A stretch of 64,000 nt of DNA from Saccopteryx bilineata (Eukaryota; Chordata; Mammalia; Chiroptera; Emballonuridae), in contig NC_089494.1 in NCBI RefSeq assembly GCF_036850765.1, positions 62,242,309-62,306,308 of the forward strand, in the 5' to 3' direction. The position numbers and the translations under genes are program-made. Numbering within the stretch: the first letter of the stretch is position 1; each line of letters starts with the position of its first letter. Shown piece after piece: positions 46,784-57,590 of the stretch. A model generated the notes under the pieces. The model was not told the origin of the DNA. It ran no database searches and saw only the letters and a program-made list of their open reading frames with translations.

Positions 46784-47400
46784 TGTTGGTGGCGGTCAGA
46801 GCAAAAATGGCACCAGCTGTTAGATTGGTGGGGTCAGACTGGAACTCGGTCCGGCAACCTCAGCACTGGAGTTCTGGCTAGAAAAGAATTCAGAATCAAG
46901 GCTCCAACCATAACAGAAAGTTTATTTAGAAAGTCACAGAGGTAGGAGAAACAGGCTTTAGGAAACAAGTTACAGAGGCAACAGAAGGGGGGCTTCAGAG
47001 AAAGAGAAGCACTCCTGGGGAGGTGCGGAGAGGGAGGAAGGGAAAGAGGCAGGAGTGCTCCCAGGAGGGAGCAGGCACTGAGCCCTCCTCTGTGGGCTCT
47101 CAAGGGTGAAAGTTTTAGGAGAAACCCAAAGGAAGATCTCAGTAGAATAGTCATCAGCTCTCCAGGTGTGTCCTTTCAGGGTTGTGGTCTCCACTGATTG
47201 GTCAGCATCAGGGTGGGGTGGGGGGTCCTTAGTCAATGCAGCTGGCCCTGAGATCAGCCTTAGAGTTGCTTGTCTGGTTTTACTGCTTTTCTGGGCCTTG
47301 ACCTGAAAAGCAACTGAGGCCTGGCCTGTGTCCTTGCTTTGGTGACCTTCTGTATCTGGCCCACCGTTCTTCCTCTGCGCAGGCCTAACTGCCTATCACA
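46784..47400 (-). mobile_element. Solo ERV LTR, antisense (LTR family X, copy 1)
   Basis: On the minus strand it starts TGTGATAGGCAGTTAGGC and ends in ..CA near 46784. AATAAA lies at the complement of 46921-46926, followed by the conserved block ggctagaaaagaattcagaa (as read on +). Copies 2 and 3 lie at 50294 and 54189, all in the same orientation. No internal retroviral genes between them. Confidence 0.75.
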
Positions 47401-48155
47401 ATAGCATAAGGATCTGGGAGCATGTTAAATCCCTTGGAAAATTAGTATGTTGATTAAGAAGTGACACCAAAATGCAAAGTCTCCACTAGACTAAAATAAA
47501 TTCAAACTCAGTTAAATAAGCGTGATTTAATAGGCTATTTTCAAAATGTTTATTTTACAAAACTTTTATTTTGGTGGCAACTATGATAACAAATCCTAGG
47601 GCCTGATAAGGTCAACAAATTACCAAGTGCTAATTGTTTCTGCCAGGTGTAAGAGAGGAGATAAATAGCTTATAAATTAAACAACAGTGTCTGAGGGTGC
47701 TATTCCCAGAATCAAGGATGTTCTATATGCTCCAGCAAAATAATCTCCTCTTATCCCATAATGAGACTTTTACCTTGAAAACTGTTCTCATTAATGAATA
47801 TATTATCCTTCCATTGCCAAATTTAGAAAAGAAAAAAGATAAGGGGGTCAGTAGTCTAATAAATTGAATGTCAATGACATTTCATCCTGTTGTCATGTCT
47901 ATCTCGAACATATTTGGTCATCTATGCAGTTTTGCATAAGGATCTACTTCCCCAGTGCTGAGGTGTGGTGATCATTGTATCTGGTCCTGTGCCACCTCAT
48001 ACCTTTCCGTGGCCACTTGCATGCCGCAGCTGTTTGTTGTCATTTAGGATCCTGCCTCAGATTCACTTATTAGTGTTATCATACCATCAATTTATTCAGT
48101 GCCAGTTAATATGCCTTAACTTTATCATGAATGTCTGTTGTTTTCCTCTCAGCTT
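47401..48155. other. Unique AT-rich block, possible conserved element
   Basis: Repeat-free, rich in short TAAT, GATAA and ATTTGCAT-like motifs (tgctaattgtttctgcc, gcctgataaggtcaac). No coding frame of note. Only a cross-species comparison could show constraint. Confidence 0.35.
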
Positions 48156-48156
48156 T

Positions 48157-48500
48157 CTTTTTTTTTTTTTTTTTTTTACAGGGACAGAGAGAGAGTCAGA
48201 GAGAGGGATAGATAGGGACAGACAGACAGGAACAGAGAGAGAGAGATGAGAAGCATCAATCATCAGTTTTTCGTTGCGACACCTTAGTTGTTCATTGATT
48301 GCTTTCTCATATGTGCCTTGACCGCAGGCCTTCAGCAGACTGAGTAACCCCTTGCTCGAGCCAGTGACCTTGGGTCCAAGCTGGTGAGCCGTGCTCAAAC
48401 CAGATGAGCCCGCGCTCAAGCTGGCGATTTCGGGGTCTCGAACTTGGGTCCGATGCATCCCAGTCCAACGCTCCATCCACTGCGTACAGTCTGGTCAGGC
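48157..48500 (-). mobile_element. Class C SINE, antisense, well preserved
   Basis: T-run tail, gacagagagagagtcagag, gtttttcgttgcgacacct, gcaggccttcagcagactga, ggtctcgaacttgggtccga; the head complement has lost the usual gccaccgcc part (ccactgcgtacagtctggtc). Close to the 29.4 kb copy. Confidence 0.92.
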
Positions 48501-49011
48501 ATCAACTTTCTATTTCAAGTGAGAATCACAGGGTTGGATATCACCAACACATTACCACAAACGCAGGCATAGGGTGCCAGGCAGGCTGAAGGGTTTTTGC
48601 TTTGCTTTTCTCTTCAGCCTCTGGACATCTGGTTAGAAGAGCTATCTGGATAACGTTATTTTTCACTCTGCTTGAGTCATAGTATGTCAAACGTGTTAGA
48701 AATTCTAAGGACAAAAGTGTATTCATTCCTTGTTATTCCTTCCTTCCACCTATCCATCCATCTGTGTATTTATCCATGCATATATTTACTTTATCATTGA
48801 TTCTCTTCATGTTTGCCAAACTTTTTTGGTTCAGACCCTGCTCAGGGTGGGAGATGAAAAACAAATGTGAGTCCAGCACATTTCTTTCTCTTTAGCTCAG
48901 AGGGAGAGGTCAAAATTGTAAATGTGTACTGATTACAGTAAAAAGCTGTGGGTGGGCCCCACCCACTTGGGCTTTGGAAGAAAAATTCCAGTGAGGAGAT
49001 GCGAAAGCAGC

Positions 49012-49650
49012 AGAGAACTGCTTATAAACAGGTGCCTGCCGCGGCTGGGCCGGGTGTGGGCGTGGCCAGGAGTGGCCGCAAAGATGAGCGGAGAGCAGCT
49101 TATAAACAGGTGCCTGCCAGCGGTGGAGCGTCGGCCTAGCGTGCGGAGGACCCGGGTTCGATTCCCGGCCAGGGCACACAGGAGAAGCGCACATTTGCTT
49201 CTCCACCCCTCCGCCGCACTTGCCTCTCTGTCTCTCTCTTCCCCTCCCGCAGCCAAGGCTCCATTGGAGCAAAGATGGCCTGGGCGCTGGGGATGGCTCT
49301 GTGGCCTCTGCCTCAGGCGCTAGAGTGGCTCTGGTGGCAACATGGCGACGCCCAGGATGGGCAGAGCATCGCCCCCTGGTGGGCAGAGCGTTGCCCCATG
49401 GTGGGCGTGCCGGGTGGATCCCGGTCGGGCGCATGCGGGAGTCTGTCTGACTGTCTCTCCCTGTTTCCAGCTTCAGAAAAATGAAAGAAAAAAAAAAACA
49501 AAAAAAAAAAAACAGGTGCCTGCCACGGCTGGGCCGGGTGTGGGCGTGGCTAGGAGTGGCCGCAAAGATGAGCAGGGAGCTGCTTATAAACAGGTGCCTG
49601 CCCTGGCTGGGCCAGGTGTGGGCGTGGCCAGGAGTGGTCGCAAAGATGAG
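49012..49650. repeat. 78-bp minisatellite, about 3 units, split by a SINE
   Basis: The unit starts ttataaacaggtgcctgcc and continues ggctgggccgggtgtgggcg, tggccaggagtggccgcaaa, gatgag. Unit 1 is 49022-49099, unit 2 is 49100-49118 plus 49525-49583, unit 3 is 49584-49650. Units are about 90 percent alike by eye. GC-rich in an AT-rich setting. Confidence 0.93.
49119..49509 (+). mobile_element. 5'-truncated class R SINE inside the minisatellite
   Basis: Starts at agcggtggagcgtcggcct, so it lacks the first roughly 18 bases and most of box A. B box ggttcgattcc is intact. Perfect 15-bp TSD aaacaggtgcctgcc at 49104-49118 and 49510-49524, so the truncation happened at insertion. Confidence 0.95.
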
Positions 49651-49764
49651 GCGCAGCACTTGACTGAAGTTTTCCCGTTTTATTTTTCTAGCAACTCTGT
49701 GCCGTAGGTACTTCCCTAGCTGCTCTATATTGGGAAGCAAGAAGGATAGATGAAGAAAAATCCC

Positions 49765-50040
49765 AGCTGCCCCTGCCCACTCTGACCTTGGCTAAGAAAC
49801 TTATCCTCTCTGGGCCTATGTTGTTTCCTACATTAAGTGGACATCAAAACAGTTTCTACCTCTCAGGCTTGTTGTGAAGATGAATGAATCTACACATGTA
49901 AATATGTACGTAGAATAGTGCATGATTTCAGTAAACAGTAGCTATCATTACTAATCCCACTTATTAAGCTTAGTGAGTATAATTAAGTGACCCAAACCAC
50001 CCAGCTAAAAGGAGCAGAGCTAGGAGTCAAACCACTTTCT
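49765..50040 (+). mobile_element. MIR SINE plus a MIR-like antisense scrap
   Basis: Sense MIR to about 49965: ctgaccttggctaagaaact, tatcctctctgggcctatgt, ctcaggcttgttgtgaagat. At 49990-50040 an antisense-like segment follows (aagtgacccaaaccacccag, gagctaggagtcaaacca). Confidence 0.75.
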
Positions 50041-50106
50041 TACTTGCAATGCTGTGTATAGTTTATCAGACCACTCAGGATGACCACCTATTCAAGACTG
50101 GGTGCA

Positions 50107-50278
50107 TTCCTGACCTGTCATAGTGCAGTGGATAAAGCATCAACCTGGAATGCCGAGGTTGCTGGTTCAAAACCCTGGGCTTGCCCGGTCAAGATACATA
50201 TGAGAAGCAACTATTATGAGTTGAACCTTCCTGCTCCCCCCACCTCCCTAAAATCAATAAAGAAAAACTAAAGAAAAA
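50107..50278 (+). mobile_element. Class B SINE
   Basis: cctgacctgtcatagtgcag head and gttgaaccttcctgctcccc. TSD aagactgggtgca / aagactaggtgca at 50094-50106 and 50279-50291. It landed 2 bases from the LTR below. Confidence 0.9.
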
Positions 50279-50293
50279 AAGACTAGGTGCAAC

Positions 50294-50588
50294 TGTTAGC
50301 AGCAAATGGGCATCAGAATGCTACTGGTGACCTGATCTCAGTTCAGCAACCTTGGCACCTGAGTTCTGGCTAAGAAAGAATTTCAATCCAAGACTTAAAA
50401 TATAGGAGAAAGTTGATTCAGAAAGTCACAGAAGAGCCTGACCTGTGGTGGTTCAGTGGATACAGCATCAACCTGGAACACTGAGCTCGCTAGTTCAAGC
50501 AAGCAATGAACAACTAAACTGAAGCAACTATGATTTGATGCTTCTTGCTCCCCCCCCTTTCTGTAAAATCAATAAATAAAATCTTAAG

Positions 50589-50642
<54 letters not shown>

Positions 50643-51526
50643 GAAGGAGGGGAGGAGGGAGGAAAGAGAGAGAGGGAAGGAAGGAAGGAAGGAAGGAAGA
50701 AAGGAAGGAAGGAAGGAAGGAAGGAAGGAAGAGTAAGCGAGCTGTGGAGGAAGTGAGCCAGCTGAGCCGCATGGACTCAGGAAACAAGTTACAGAAGCAA
50801 AAGAAGGGCCCTTGGAGCTTAGGAGAGAGAGAGAGCAAGGATGTATGTGCCTGGGGGGAAGGAGAGGGGGAGAAGAGGGTGTTCCAGGAAGAGAGAGAGC
50901 CCCAAATTGGATTCTTCCTCTTGAAGGCTTTTATCTGCTTTCCAAAGGTGGGGATTTCAGGGGAGGGCCCAGGGAATATCAGCTTTCAAGATGTGTCTCC
51001 TCAGGGGGTCATTAGTCATCACAGCTGGTCCTGTGTCAGCCATGGCATCTCTGGGCTTGGCCTTGCTATTTCTCTGGGCCTGGAGCTGAAACACAACTGA
51101 GGCCTAGATGTTTTTCTAGTTTGACCAAAACTTTGTCTCTGTGATCCACAGACCCGAGACTTTGTTCCTACGATTATTTGATGTGGGCCAGAACCTCACT
51201 GTTCTGAAGGATTAATGCTTCAGAGAGTGGTCAGTTAGGGCTTATATGAGGTTTGTCTCTGGCCCCCTTATTTCTCCTCTAAAGGAATTTATCACATGAC
51301 TAGGGACATGCCAGGGGAGGAAAGGTCAGAGGAGGGCTAGAACCACTTGATTAGTGACATGGAAGGTCAGAGGGTCTAAACTGCATGACCAGCAATATGC
51401 TAAAGAAAGAAATGGGGGAGGTGAGTTCTCACCTTACAACTGTCTGTTGCTAGGCACATTGGGCTTTCCTGCCTGGTGACCTTTGTACCTGGCCTATCAT
51501 GCCCTCCTGCCTGCCTGCCTACTACA
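50294..51526 (-). mobile_element. ERV LTR, antisense (family X, copy 2), with nested SINE
   Basis: Ends tgttagcagcaa and, on the right, gcctactaca; a 4-bp TSD CAAC lies at 50290-50293 and 51527-51530, which suits a class I (gamma-like) ERV. Shared blocks with copy 1: gttcagcaacc, gagttctggctaagaaagaa, gaaacaagttacagaagcaa, ctgggcctggagctgaaaca and caactgaggcct. A class B SINE interrupts it at 50436-50733. Longer than copy 1, so that copy has deletions or this one extra sequence. Confidence 0.78.
50436..50733 (+). mobile_element. Class B SINE with 148-base purine tail
   Basis: cctgacctgtggtggttcag head, internal deletion in the middle, aaatcaataaataaaat tail. It runs into an uninterrupted purine run at 50586-50733 made of (GAAA)n then (GGAA)n. 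Confidence 0.9.
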
Positions 51527-51529
51527 CAA

Positions 51530-51700
51530 CCAGAAAAGACTTCCTGAAGGAAGTGGTATCTGAGCTGAATTTGGAAGAAGGCCAGGAGTATGGCTTAGGG
51601 GGTGGAGGAGTGAGCAGGGCCAAGACAGATGAGTACCAGATGAGGAGTTTGGGCTGGATCCTGAAGGCTTTGCAGATTCTCAGTTTTGTTTTTGGTGTTA
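51530..51700 (+). repeat. Ancient mammal-wide repeat, unassigned
   Basis: gaaggaagtggtatctgagc, tgaatttggaagaaggccag, ggctggatcctgaaggcttt: the same unnamed family suspected at 30.4 kb. Confidence 0.45.
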
Positions 51701-51817
51701 GTTATGTATTTATGTGAAGGGTGGGAAAAAGTGGGAAAAAAAACTTGAAAATTTAGGTCATCTGTACTTACAATTTACTTACTGTTTCTCTTTAAATTAC
51801 TTGCTCTTTTTATGTAT

Positions 51818-52399
51818 TGTTGGGCAGATAAAATATATTATGCTCACTTTGTTAAAGATGGCACTACCCACGTGGAAGCCCATCGCCCAGGTGATAATAT
51901 TAGTTGCCCTTCTAGCTTGGGATGGGCGTGATTATGTTAATATGTGTTGGGGGAGGGCTTTTGCGCCAAAAGGTTTTAAAAGGAAGAGAGATTACCTTGT
52001 TCTGGGAGAAGAGTGATTACGTTCTAGGAGGAGCCCATGCTAGAGGAGAGCAGAGAAAGGCCACATGGAGGAGAGGAGAAGTAGCCAAGATGGCAGAGTG
52101 CTGAAGGAGAAGCCAGTTTGTACAGAGTTTGTGCAGAGAGAAGGAGATGGGGAACAGAGGCGAATAAGGCTGGTGAGGTAGATACCTTTGATTCTAAGAA
52201 ACTTGGCTTTGGGAGCCCTGAATGGAAAGGGAAGTGTTTTCCCACTGTGTGTATTTCTTGCCTGCCGGGTGCAAGCTAGGATTAAAGCTGATGGCCCACC
52301 ATTTCTTGGCTCTGTTGTTTCATTACCGTCTGTCTGAATCTAATGCGAACCTGCACAGGCCAGGCAGCTGTAATGGTGGCCGTGGCTACTGGCTTTACA
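51818..52399 (+). mobile_element. Solo ERV LTR with 5-bp TSD
   Basis: 582 bp from tgttgggcagataaaatata to tactggctttaca, flanked by tgtat at 51813-51817 and 52400-52404. A TATA-like ggttttaaaaggaag lies near 51971 and ATTAAA at 52281-52286. Its R-U5 resembles the 38.5 kb LTR (gtctgtctgaatctaatg, cgaacctgcacaggcc), but its U3 does not. Confidence 0.82.
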
Positions 52400-52428
52400 T
52401 GTATATTTATTTTTTAAAGAAATTTTAG

Positions 52429-52610
52429 GTCCTGGTCAGGTAACTCAGAGTGTTGACCCAATACACCAAGTTTGAATGTTCAATCCCCAATCAAGGCGCA
52501 TAAAAAAAATCAACAAATGAATGCATAAATAAGTGGAACAATAAATTGATGTTTCTCTCTCTCCCTTCCTCTCTCTATGACTCCATAAATAAATAAACAT
52601 TTAAAAATAT
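52429..52610 (+). mobile_element. Class V SINE, long-tailed form
   Basis: gtcctggtcaggtaactcag, gttcaatccccaatcaaggc, aacaaatgaatgcataaata, gtggaacaataaattgatgt: the Ves-like form with the 'gaatgcataaataagtggaa' segment. Confidence 0.82.
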
Positions 52611-52758
52611 TTTATATTACAGTCATAGGTGGTAAGCTCAGTGCCAGATGTGTTTTTGAAATTTAGATGATTTTTGTCTGATTTCAAAAGATAATATAAT
52701 GCATATACCCAACATTAGTTAACACCCTTAGAAGGCAAAGGAATCAATGACTATTTCT

Positions 52759-53144
52759 TTTTTTGTAGTTTTTTTTTTTTTTTTTTTGACAGAGACAGAG
52801 AGTCAGAGAGAGGAACAGATAGGGACAGACAGACAGGAAGGGAGAGATGAGAAGCATCAATTCTTTGCTGCAGCACCTTAGTTGTTCATTGATTTTTTCT
52901 CATATATGCCTTGACCGGAGGGTGGGGGGGCTACAGCAGAGTGAGTGACCCCTTGCTCAAGGCAGCGACCTTGGGCTCAAGCCAGCAACCTTTGGGCTCA
53001 AGCTGGCGACCATAGGGTCATATCTATGATCCCACTCTCAAGCCTGGTGAGCCTGCGCTCAAGCCCACTACCTCAGGGTTTTGAACCTGGGTCCTCTGTG
53101 TCTCAACCTAACGCTCCATCCACTGCGCCGTTGCCTGCTCAGGC
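52759..53144 (-). mobile_element. Class C SINE, antisense
   Basis: T-run, gacagagacagagagtcag, modules ctcaagccagcaacctttgg; head complement ccactgcgccgttgcctgct. TSD tcaatgactatttct at 52744-52758 and 53145-53159. Confidence 0.95.
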
Positions 53145-53269
53145 TCAATGACTATTTCTGAAGAGAAGTAAGTGTATGAATATTTACACAGAGCAGGATA
53201 AAGACTATATATACCTTGCTTCAAATCAGCCTTGGCTCCAAACTTACAAAAAAAAACTTTTATTTTTCA

Positions 53270-53545
53270 GAGGTTTTGGGTTTTAGAATATGAATGAGTA
53301 GCATCACTTGCTTGAAGTAGAAGGTAATAGAAAATACTTTCATTGCAAAAGAAGCAATGTGATTAAAGTCCAGCTCACCGACCCACGGCGGCTGCAGAAC
53401 TCTTGTGGAAAAGGAGAGGCACACGGTGGCGTCAGCGCCTCCACCGGCGATGTTAACCATGGGGACAGAAACTCCATGGGATATTCTTGCAACTCTTTTG
53501 TAAATCTAAAACTATTCTAAGTAAAAACTTTATTAAAAAAAAATT
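53270..53545 (+). mobile_element. Old LINE-1 3' UTR end
   Basis: Ends with gatattcttgcaactctttt, gtaaatctaaaactattcta, aagtaaaaactttatt and A's, a standard L1M terminus. The middle (ccacggcggctgcagaactc) is unusually CpG-rich. Confidence 0.65.
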
Positions 53546-54188
53546 GACTAGCACCATATCAAACTTTCTCCTTGAAACTGAGAAGTGGAAGAGAATAAAA
53601 AGCAGAGTAACTTTCTCAGTCAATTTCACTTTTTAATGCCTCCTCCTCATCCCACCTAAAATCATCTGCTGTGCCCAACCACAGCCCGGGCAGGCGCTCG
53701 CCGGCCTCAGAAAAGCTGGGCCAGGACTGGGCTGGGCCAGGGCCGGGCCAGGCCAGGTTGTCTCTGAATGTCAGGCCAACGGCTTGGGCTTTCTATGTAG
53801 AGTCTACATTGTAGACAATGAGGTTTCAATAAAGGTGTTTAAGTGGATTGGGAAGTGCCCTTGACAGTTTCATCTGGGGACAGGGGTGAGCAGTTCGGTG
53901 CGGGCAGCAATTGGCTGAGGGGTGAGGGAGGGAAAGGTTGGTAGTCATGAAGGGACAGATGTGGGCAGATGTGGATGGACCAGAGGGTTCAAAGTAGCAG
54001 GAATGTAGGCCCACTGGAGGCGCTCAGGCAGGGCCAGGGCATGTCACAGAGTGTGCTCGGGGGCTCGCTGGGGCACAATGCTGACTTTGAGGGGGTAAGG
54101 CCACCTTATGGAACATGCCCCTCAGAGCTGGAGGCCAGAGCTCAGGGGCAGAAATGCAGGTTTGGTGCCACCCTCTTGCCGAGCATGG
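53546..54188. other. Unique sequence with a short GGGCCAG cluster
   Basis: At about 53708-53758 GGGCCAGG-type words repeat (gggctgggccagggccgggc). Nothing else supported. Confidence 0.55.
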
Positions 54189-54425
54189 TGTTAGACCTGC
54201 TTCAGCAACCTCAGTTCCTGAGTTCTAAGAAAGAATTCAGAACCAGGACTCAAATTATAAGGGAAAGCTTATTTGGAAAGTTACAGAGGTAGTAGAAGGG
54301 CCCTTGGAGCCTAGGAGAAAGAGAGTGAGAAAACACGCCCTGAGGGACAGAAGACGGAGGAGAGGCGCCGGGCCCAGGGCAGCTCGAGCACGAAGCTGTT
54401 GTAACAAAGGCACAGGAACCAAGTT
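54189..54425 (-). mobile_element. ERV LTR fragment, antisense (family X, copy 3)
   Basis: tgttag start, then cagcaacctcagttcctgag, ttctaagaaagaattcagaa, gggcccttggagcctaggag, which align with copies 1 and 2. The far end is lost. Confidence 0.7.
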
Positions 54426-56235
54426 TAAAAAATAAATAAATGAAAGACACACAGGGAGGCATCCCAGTGAGAAGAGACGAGACCTGCCCCTCAGGAGTCT
54501 GCAGGCCTGTGTGCGTGCCCCGAGAACATCATCCCGCCTGTATGCCTGTTTTGCCCCGAAACTCTCTCTGGCACAGCAGCCCCTTGCCCAAGCCACCAAC
54601 AGCAGGGGTTCTGGGTCAACCAAGCCTGTAACATTCTGGGGATTAAACTAGCTGCTGGAAACGAGAGAGGAACTTGGGTTCCTGGGCCCAGTGGCTCACT
54701 CTGGATCCCAGCTCAGAGGTGAGCAGCCCTGAGCAGAGGCTGCCCTGCTCCTGGCCTGCGGGGAGGGCACGGCCCCTGGGGTTGGCCCCGTGTCCCCAGA
54801 GTGGAAGGACTGGCAGCTGGCTGTGGGCCTGCCTGAGAAGCGGGGCAGCCTGACATCCCCAGCAGATGTCAGTCTGGGAACAGGAAGCAGCTTGCTTGGG
54901 GCTTCTAAAAGTAAATAAATAAATAATAACCACAACCACAAGAACAGTCTTTTATTCCAAAGTAAAAAATGCTTTAATGACTAGAGCATTTAACACATCG
55001 GGGGTTTTCATTGTTTTCAATTATGTGCAATTCTGAAAGGAGAGCACAAATTCTGAGCGTGAGTGGGGAATTGCGGGGCTGCGGAGGGTACTGTCTTAAA
55101 CATTTGCTTTACTACTTTAAGAAGAGAACTGTAAAATGAAAATAATGATATATTATTACAAGTAAATTACACTGTGGAGTAGCATTAATATTGCAGTTGA
55201 AACCTAGAATTTGAAATAAAGATGGAAATATTCATTTGTACATAGTTTTTGTTCTTAGAAAAATGATTTGGAATTAGGCAAGATTTAGAAGCTTCCTTCT
55301 GCGTGCGCGCTCCTGATGGGGGTGGGGCGTGTTCTGAGCGCTCCTGGGCCCACAGAGCCTGAAGGGGCCCACAGAGCCTGAAGGGGCCCGCAGCAGGGCC
55401 CAGACACCTGCTGGGAGAGGGAACCAAGAGTTCTCAGCGTCTAGGAACAGGGGTGCTGACCCGGCGGGGCCCCATGCTCCCCCAATGAGGGAAAATCAAT
55501 GCTTTACAGAAATGTGTGAACTAGAAATCGGAAATCCCTGCAGTCTGGGGTGGTGGGAGGGCCGAACAGTCTTAGGTGCTTGGGGACAAAGCCTGGATAA
55601 GGTGATGGTGGCCACAGGTGACAGACAAGCTTCACTATCTCTCTTCTCAGACCTGTTGCCAGGTCTGGTGTTCTATTCATGGCCCTTCCTCTCCTTCTGG
55701 AAAGAGGGCTGGGAGAAGGGTGACAGGGAGAAGGTTAAGGTCCGTAACTTTCTTCCTGTAATTTGTCAGTTCAAGTGTTTTTTAAACCAGTATAATATAG
55801 CTGAGCTCCACTGACTGTGTTCTGGACCAAACCTCAAGGCCTGGCCTTGGAAATGCATTTTATAGAGGCACCTCGTCAACCTAGACCAGGGAGCCCTGCC
55901 CACTCCCCTCTCTCTTCTCTTCTTCTCGGCCTGTGCCCTTGAAGTCCCTCGGTGCAGGTCTCTCTCTTTCATTATGACCCACGCAGGCCACAAGCTCACC
56001 ACTCCAGGCTGCCTAGCCTGTACGAAGTATTCTGGGCAGCTGCTAAGCCCCTACCCCTGTATTTCCAAAACACTCAGCTCTGATCTTTTCACATTTACTA
56101 TAGAGCGTTCCCCCCATTGATCATGAGTTCTCCGAAGTAACTGGATTCGTATGTGTACTTTCCCCCTTTGCAGGGAATAATAATAAGTGGTTATTAAATG
56201 AATGATTTGGCAGTGGGAGGTGGGACTGGGAAGTA
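54426..56235. other. Unique sequence, GC-rich first half
   Basis: 54440-54900 is GC-rich; a 20-bp unit (cccacagagcctgaaggggc) is repeated twice near 55350-55390. Open frames on both strands lack recognisable domains. No repeat family seen. Confidence 0.5.
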
Positions 56236-56239
56236 TGAC

Positions 56240-56400
56240 TTGCTGAGCATGTAATGACAACCCTGCAGGATAAGCATGATCTCTCATTTTACAAATGAGG
56301 AAACTAAAGATCAGAGATGTTTAGTAACTTAACCCAAATCACACAGCTAGGAATGGACAGAGCAAGGATTAGAATCCAAATTTGTTGATTTCCCAAACCC
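56240..56400 (-). mobile_element. MIR SINE, antisense
   Basis: tctcattttacaaatgagga, aactaaagatcagagatgtt, agtaacttaacccaaatcac, acagctaggaatggacagag. Confidence 0.82.
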
Positions 56401-56589
56401 CGCTTTTACCCTTCACAATGGAGTGACTCAGAACGCCTCCAGCTGTACACGGCACACCACCCAGGTGACTGCGTGGTACTCAGGCGTCTCTGGGGATCTT
56501 CAGGTCTGGCCAACAAACGCCGGACCTTCCTCATGGAGATCCGCACTGAGTTCCTGATAACCACCCCACTGCCCCACCTTCATAATCTT

Positions 56590-57225
56590 TTACTTAGAAA
56601 ACCATAAGTCCAGAGAAAAGTTGAAAGAATAGAACAATGAACACGAGTATATCCTTCATATTTACAAACATATATACACATATATATATGTATTTATATG
56701 TTAGAGGTTTGGTTTGGTTTGTTTGTTTTGGCTAAACTATTTGAAAATAACTCTCAGAAACCATGATACTTGACTCCCACATATTTCAACATGCCTCTGT
56801 TAAGGGGAAAATTTCTCCTCTGTAATCACAAATACCGTTATCATACCCAAAAATTTAACGAATATTTATTAGCTACTGTATAGTCTGTAGTCAAATTTTC
56901 TAATTGATTCAAGAATGTCCTTTTATAGTTATTTTTGTTTTTTGATTCAGGATCCAATTATGAATCACTAATTTCATTGAACTATATTTTCTCTTTAGTC
57001 TCCTGTAAGCTCCAACACTTTGACTTTGTTTTTCTTTTTCATGACACTGATGTTTTCGAGCGCAGACTAGTTTTCTTGTAGAGTGTCCACATGCTGGATG
57101 TCTCTGCTCCCTGGTGTGTTTCCCCCAGGAATACTACACAGGCCACATCGTGTATTTCCCACTGCCTTGTATCAAGAGGCACATAATGGCAGGTTGTCTC
57201 CTTGTTGATGTTACTATCTTAGATT
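56590..57225 (+). repeat. Ancient L1M-like repeat
   Basis: In order: gtccagagaaaagttgaaag, tttgaaaataactctcagaa, aggatccaattatgaatcac, ttctctttagtctcctgtaa, tttttcatgacactgatgtt, aggaatactacacaggccac. This matches a common old mammalian repeat that I link to L1M 3' regions, without certainty. Confidence 0.55.
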
Positions 57226-57232
57226 CCTTGGT

Positions 57233-57590
57233 GTGGCAGACAACCTCTAACACGGCCCCCAATGGTTCCTACCACGTGGTAGTCAGGTCCTGTGTGTCCC
57301 CCTCCCTTTGAGTGAGGGCCGGACTTGGTGACTCATTTCAAAAGACTAGAATATGACAGAAAATATAAAATGCAATTCTGAAATTAGGTTATAAAAAGAC
57401 TGGTTTTCAACAGGGAGCTTTCGCTCCCTATTTGCATCACTCGTCCTGGGGGTAGCCAGCTACCCTGTTGTGAAACGGCCACAGGGAGTGGCCCACCAGA
57501 GTGATCTCGCAAGTGGATCTTCTGGAGGCCTGCCAACAGCCACCTGAGTGGTATAACCGACTCTGTTAACTCATTATTGATAGTCAAATT
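57233..57590 (+). mobile_element. MLT1 (MaLR) LTR
   Basis: tgtggcagacaacctctaac start, ccctttgagtgagggccgga, cttggtgactcatttcaaaa, gaaattaggttataaaaaga, gggggtagccagctaccctg, gaggcctgccaacagccacc: the MLT1 consensus in order. The opposite orientation to the 42.9 kb copy. Confidence 0.85.

Noticed and set aside
48910..49740. 276-codon open frame on the minus strand
   Set aside because: It runs through the minisatellite and the antisense of a class R SINE; similar Pro/Arg-rich frames occur in every class R copy.
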